Assembly (NCBI GenBank): GCA_052168315.1
Contig: JBQLZO010000046.1
Coordinates: 1-64,000, forward strand
Source of the DNA: JBQLZO01 sp052168315
Lineage (GTDB): Bacteria > Planctomycetota > Phycisphaerae > Phycisphaerales > UBA1924
Reading direction: 5' to 3'
DNA length: 64,000 nucleotides
Below are positions 61,541 to 64,000 of this stretch, piece by piece (position 1 is the first letter of the stretch; every line of letters begins with the position of its first letter). The notes below the pieces were generated by a model. It searched no databases, was not told the DNA's origin, and saw only the letters and a program-made list of their open reading frames with translations. The position numbers were made by a program, and so were the translations under genes.

Positions 61541-61602
61541 GCCGACCGGCACTCCCGGTCGCGTAACGCCGGCCGATGCGGCTCCGCCAAGGCGCCCGGC
61601 GG

Positions 61603-61608
61603 TACACT
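61603..61608 (+). promoter_or_regulatory. -10 box of a probable leaderless promoter for the gene at 61615
   Basis: TACACT ends 6 bases before the in-frame GTG at 61615. This places the start at the membrane span rather than at the earlier ATG 61576. Confidence 0.5.
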
Positions 61609-61614
61609 CCGACC

Positions 61615-62697
61615 GTGTTTCTTCTGCCCGCGATCGGCCTCGCGCTCGTTCTCACCGCCGTGCTGTGGCTTGTGAGCCGGGTGCCTTCGTGCCCAGCCCC
61701 CTCCGCGGCGGGCCACCCAGCCGGGAATTCCCAGCAATCAACGCCGCATGGCCCCTCGCCGCTCGCGGGCGTGGGAAGGGGCTTGGCCCTCGCGTTCCCG
61801 CTGCTTTGCGCCGCCGCGAGCCTGCAATGCTCGGGCTCCTCGCAGGAGATGCGCCTCGCGCTGGTGCTCGTCTCGGCCCTTCCCAGCGGGATGGCAATGC
61901 TCAGCGCCGCGCTGCTTTGCCTCGCTTCGTCCGCCTTGGCTTCACGCGAGGGGGTCGGAACCCACCCGCGGAACGGCTGGATCCGCACTCCCCCGCTCGT
62001 GTTCGCCTTGGTGCTGGTGGTTGTCGCGGGGCTGCAGTCGCTGAGGCTCGGCGATGCCCAGGCGATCGGGCTGCTCGGGATCGCGTGGTGGTGGCGCACC
62101 TCCATGTCCGGGGGCATGCCGGGGCGGGATCGCGCCGCTCCGGAGTCGCGGCGGGCGAAAGCGCGCTCACCACACTGGCCGATCGCGATCGCGAGCCTCG
62201 GGATGCTCATGGCCGGCGGGCACGCGGTGATCGCGAGCCTCGCCGGTGTGCTCTGGATCATCGGGGGCGCATGGGCGATCGGGCGGGACGCTCAACGAAC
62301 CGGCATGTCGCACGCGCGCGGCGTTGTGCTCGGCGCGTTCGCCGGAGGAATGACAATCGGGCTGGGGCTGCTGGGCACGCTTGAGACGGCGCGCGTGGTG
62401 GTCGTTCATTGGAAGATGGCGCGGATGGCGGGTGTCGACCTGGCTCCGGGCGTCGCGATGGACATCGCCGTCGAATCGCTCGGCGCCGGGCCAATGCTCC
62501 ATGGGGTTTGGCTCCTGGGCGTGCCCGCGGTCGCGTTGGCAGCGCTCAGCGTGTCGCTCCCGATGCGGGCGACGAGACACCCGGACCACCCCACGCGGGA
62601 GAGCGGCTGGCCGGCTCGGCTGCTGGCGGGCGCGTGGACAACCGCGGCGGCGGCGGTCGTCTCGATCCCGCTGGGCATCGTGCTGCGGGGCGCGTGA
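61615..62697 (+). CDS. Polytopic membrane protein of unknown function
   Basis: From GTG 61615 the product has 360 residues. The first span starts at once (FLLPAIGLALVLTAVLWLV). Others lie at about 60-78, 82-104, 128-145, 193-215 and 240-262, with later spans near 300-318 and 335-357. Loops are Arg/Pro/Ser-rich. The Gly/Ala-rich spans and the MAGGHAVIASLAGVLWIIGG stretch do not match a transporter family I recognise. The earlier ATG at 61576 would add a basic stretch and place the -10 box inside the gene. Function unknown. Confidence 0.62.
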   Translation: MFLLPAIGLALVLTAVLWLVSRVPSCPAPSAAGHPAGNSQQSTPHGPSPLAGVGRGLALAFPLLCAAASLQCSGSSQEMRLALVLVSALPSGMAMLSAALLCLASSALASREGVGTHPRNGWIRTPPLVFALVLVVVAGLQSLRLGDAQAIGLLGIAWWWRTSMSGGMPGRDRAAPESRRAKARSPHWPIAIASLGMLMAGGHAVIASLAGVLWIIGGAWAIGRDAQRTGMSHARGVVLGAFAGGMTIGLGLLGTLETARVVVVHWKMARMAGVDLAPGVAMDIAVESLGAGPMLHGVWLLGVPAVALAALSVSLPMRATRHPDHPTRESGWPARLLAGAWTTAAAAVVSIPLGIVLRGA

Positions 62698-62842
62698 GGG
62701 GGTGCGGGCCCGCAGCGTGGTGTCAGCCGGGGAATTCCTGCGCTGTCCGCGCCGGTCGAACCGATACGATGGAGGTTCGCGGCGGTGCGCCAGGACGGTG
62801 CCCGCCGGACCATCCACCGGCACGATGCACGGAGACACTCGC

Positions 62843-63223
62843 ATGACCCGCACCTCGCTCCCGAGCACCCGAGAGTCGCTGACGCACAAGTTCACGATCG
62901 GCGGCATGGAGGGATACCTCACCATCGGGCTCGATGATGCCGGGTGCCCCCGGGAGATCTTCCTCAAGATCGCCAAGGCGGGATCGACCCTCTCCGGGAT
63001 GTGCCAGGGGTTCTGCCGCGCATTCTCCCTGGCGCTGCAGCACGGATTGGAACTGGAGGATGCGGTGCGTCGCTTCAAGGGCATGCGATTCGAGCCGATG
63101 GGCATGACCAATCACCCGGCGATCCCCAACGCGGACTCGATCGTCGATTACATCGCGCGCTTCCTGGAACACGAGTTCTGCGCGGGCGGGCACGCCGACG
63201 GCGTCGAGCACAGGCTCGGCTGA
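62843..63223 (+). CDS. TSCPD domain protein
   Basis: The 126-residue protein matches the TSCPD domain found at the C-terminus of class II ribonucleotide reductases and as small free-standing proteins. GYLTIGLDDAGCPREIFLKI, GSTLSGMCQGFCRAFSLALQHG and the FEPMGMTNHP segment are its typical elements. The two Cys in SGMCQGFC may be redox or metal sites. GGAG lies 8 bases before ATG 62843; an earlier ATG at 62825 is less well placed. The domain may bind nucleic acid or help radical enzymes. Its role when alone is uncertain. No ribonucleotide reductase gene is in the window. Confidence 0.78.
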   Translation: MTRTSLPSTRESLTHKFTIGGMEGYLTIGLDDAGCPREIFLKIAKAGSTLSGMCQGFCRAFSLALQHGLELEDAVRRFKGMRFEPMGMTNHPAIPNADSIVDYIARFLEHEFCAGGHADGVEHRLG

Positions 63224-63273
63224 CCGCACGCGAAACGGGACCGAGGCGAGCGCGCGAGCCCCCCGGGGAGCGC

Positions 63274-64000
63274 TCAGCGCCCGGCGACGATGAGCAATCG
63301 CAGGCGTTGCACGGATGCGGGCCCGATGCCCCGGACACGCTCGAGATCATCCACGCTGACGAACGGCCCGTTTGTGCGCCGTTCCTCGATGATGCGCCGG
63401 GCCAGCGCTGGCCCGATGCCCGGAAGCGTCTCCAGTTCATCCTGGGTCGCGGTGTTGATGTTGAGTCGCGCCGGCGACACCTCGTTCGTCAGCGGCGCTG
63501 GCGCGGGCGCCGCCGGGGCTGGCGATGGCTCGGTTGGATCCGTGGATGCAGGAGAGACGGGAGGCTCCTGATCCTGCCGCGCGACCCGCCCGACCGTGAT
63601 CCGATCGCGCAGGCCTTCGAGCGTCTTCGCCCCGATCCCGCGGACTCGGTCGAGTTCATCGACGTTTGCGAACGGTCCATTGGCCTCTCTGTCGGCGATG
63701 ATCCTTGCCGAGAGCGCCGGGCCGATCCTCGGGAGCAACTGGAGTTCCTCCGATGAAGCGGTGTTGATGTTGATCAGCAGCCCGGAGACGGGCTCAGCGC
63801 CATCCGGCTCGTGTGAGCGCACCGCTTCGGTGGGCGCGCCGGTCGGCGAGTCCGGGTCCCCCACGCCGGGCGCCTCGGAGTCATCCTCGGGTCCGGCCAC
63901 GATCGGTTCCGCGCCCGGCACCGGCGGCGTCGATCCGAGGACCACCGCCGGAGGCGGCGCCACAGCGATACCCGCGGATCCGGAGGGCTCGATGCGATGC
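63274..64000 (-). CDS. Helix-hairpin-helix protein with two ComEA-like domains (partial, 5' end off window)
   Basis: The stop is at 63274 and the frame stays open to the right edge, so the N-terminus is missing or uncertain; a GTG at 63963 is the last start candidate inside. Two near-identical ComEA-type HhH pairs are present. The first is INTASSEELQLLPRIGPALS through LDRVRGIGAKTLEGLRD. The second is LNINTATQDELETLPGIGPA through LERVRGIGPASVQRLRL. An acidic/Pro-rich linker separates them. ComEA binds DNA during uptake; other HhH proteins act in repair. Whether this protein is exported cannot be judged without its N-terminus. Confidence 0.8.
   Translation of the reverse strand, partial: HRIEPSGSAGIAVAPPPAVVLGSTPPVPGAEPIVAGPEDDSEAPGVGDPDSPTGAPTEAVRSHEPDGAEPVSGLLININTASSEELQLLPRIGPALSARIIADREANGPFANVDELDRVRGIGAKTLEGLRDRITVGRVARQDQEPPVSPASTDPTEPSPAPAAPAPAPLTNEVSPARLNINTATQDELETLPGIGPALARRIIEERRTNGPFVSVDDLERVRGIGPASVQRLRLLIVAGR

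Overview
The window reads as a chromosomal segment of a GC-rich planctomycete, most likely of the Phycisphaerae/Phycisphaerales type. The grounds are three secreted proteins ending in a paired dockerin-like module of the GC-type dockerin kind, one PEP-CTERM-like exported protein, a Gram-negative envelope gene set (lnt, lpxA-like, a YidC with a large periplasmic domain), and a 16S rRNA gene that stands alone without 23S or 5S beside it. I see no insertion sequence, prophage, CRISPR array or obvious transferred island. Nearly everything looks like vertically inherited core or lineage-specific sequence.

Layout. 0.1-6.8 kb: a minus-strand run of a ComM/YifB ATPase, a small membrane protein, a membrane-anchored coiled-coil protein, a HEAT-repeat lipoprotein and apolipoprotein N-acyltransferase. 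6.9-10.4 kb: two overlapping small zinc-ribbon membrane proteins (+), then a dicarboxylate/amino-acid symporter and an NDUFA9-like NAD-binding protein (-). 10.7-15.5 kb: an unknown protein (+), the solitary 16S rRNA gene (-) with its own promoter and terminator, a ComF-type phosphoribosyltransferase (-) and tRNA-Arg(TCT). 15.7-21 kb: secreted proteins (HAF-repeat dockerin protein, PEP-CTERM protein, FG-GAP dockerin protein) around a large unknown protein with a possible HTH, whose upstream region holds a near-perfect inverted repeat. 21.3-25.9 kb: two DUF1801-type proteins, an ALDH7-like dehydrogenase, a polytopic membrane protein and a helical unknown. 26.1-29.9 kb: four tandem, translationally coupled paralogues of a membrane/zinc-ribbon family. 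30.2-34.4 kb: a stand-alone MshEN protein, an agmatinase-like ureohydrolase and YidC. 34.5-39.1 kb: MutY and an Nfu-N protein (-); CdaA-CdaR (c-di-AMP synthesis) and a fructose-6-phosphate aldolase-type transaldolase (+). 39.2-44.8 kb: an atypical SDR, a histidine kinase, PNPase with an odd low-complexity tail, and rpsO. 45.1-52.6 kb: an aminotransferase, gltX, a PfkB-type kinase with a SUI1 protein, an M42 peptidase and YgfZ. 52.7-56.4 kb: a minus-strand envelope operon (LpxA-like acyltransferase, nucleotide-sugar epimerase, WecA/MraY-like transferase). 56.4-64 kb: a MATE exporter, a ferredoxin-NADP reductase, a dockerin protein, a thioredoxin-like protein, a lone sigma region-4 protein, a membrane protein, a TSCPD protein and a double helix-hairpin-helix protein cut by the right edge.

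The most general signal is at gene starts. Many genes without a Shine-Dalgarno have a TANNNT hexamer ending exactly 6 or 7 bases before the start codon, the arrangement expected for leaderless mRNAs. Other genes have a clear GGAG-type ribosome binding site at 6-9 bases, so both start modes seem to coexist. I used both signals to choose starts. Other points worth a second look are the DGA-to-DMG change in the CdaA active site, the zinc-ribbon array, the operator-like inverted repeat near 17.95 kb, the SDR lacking YxxxK, and two copies of a dispersed repeat.
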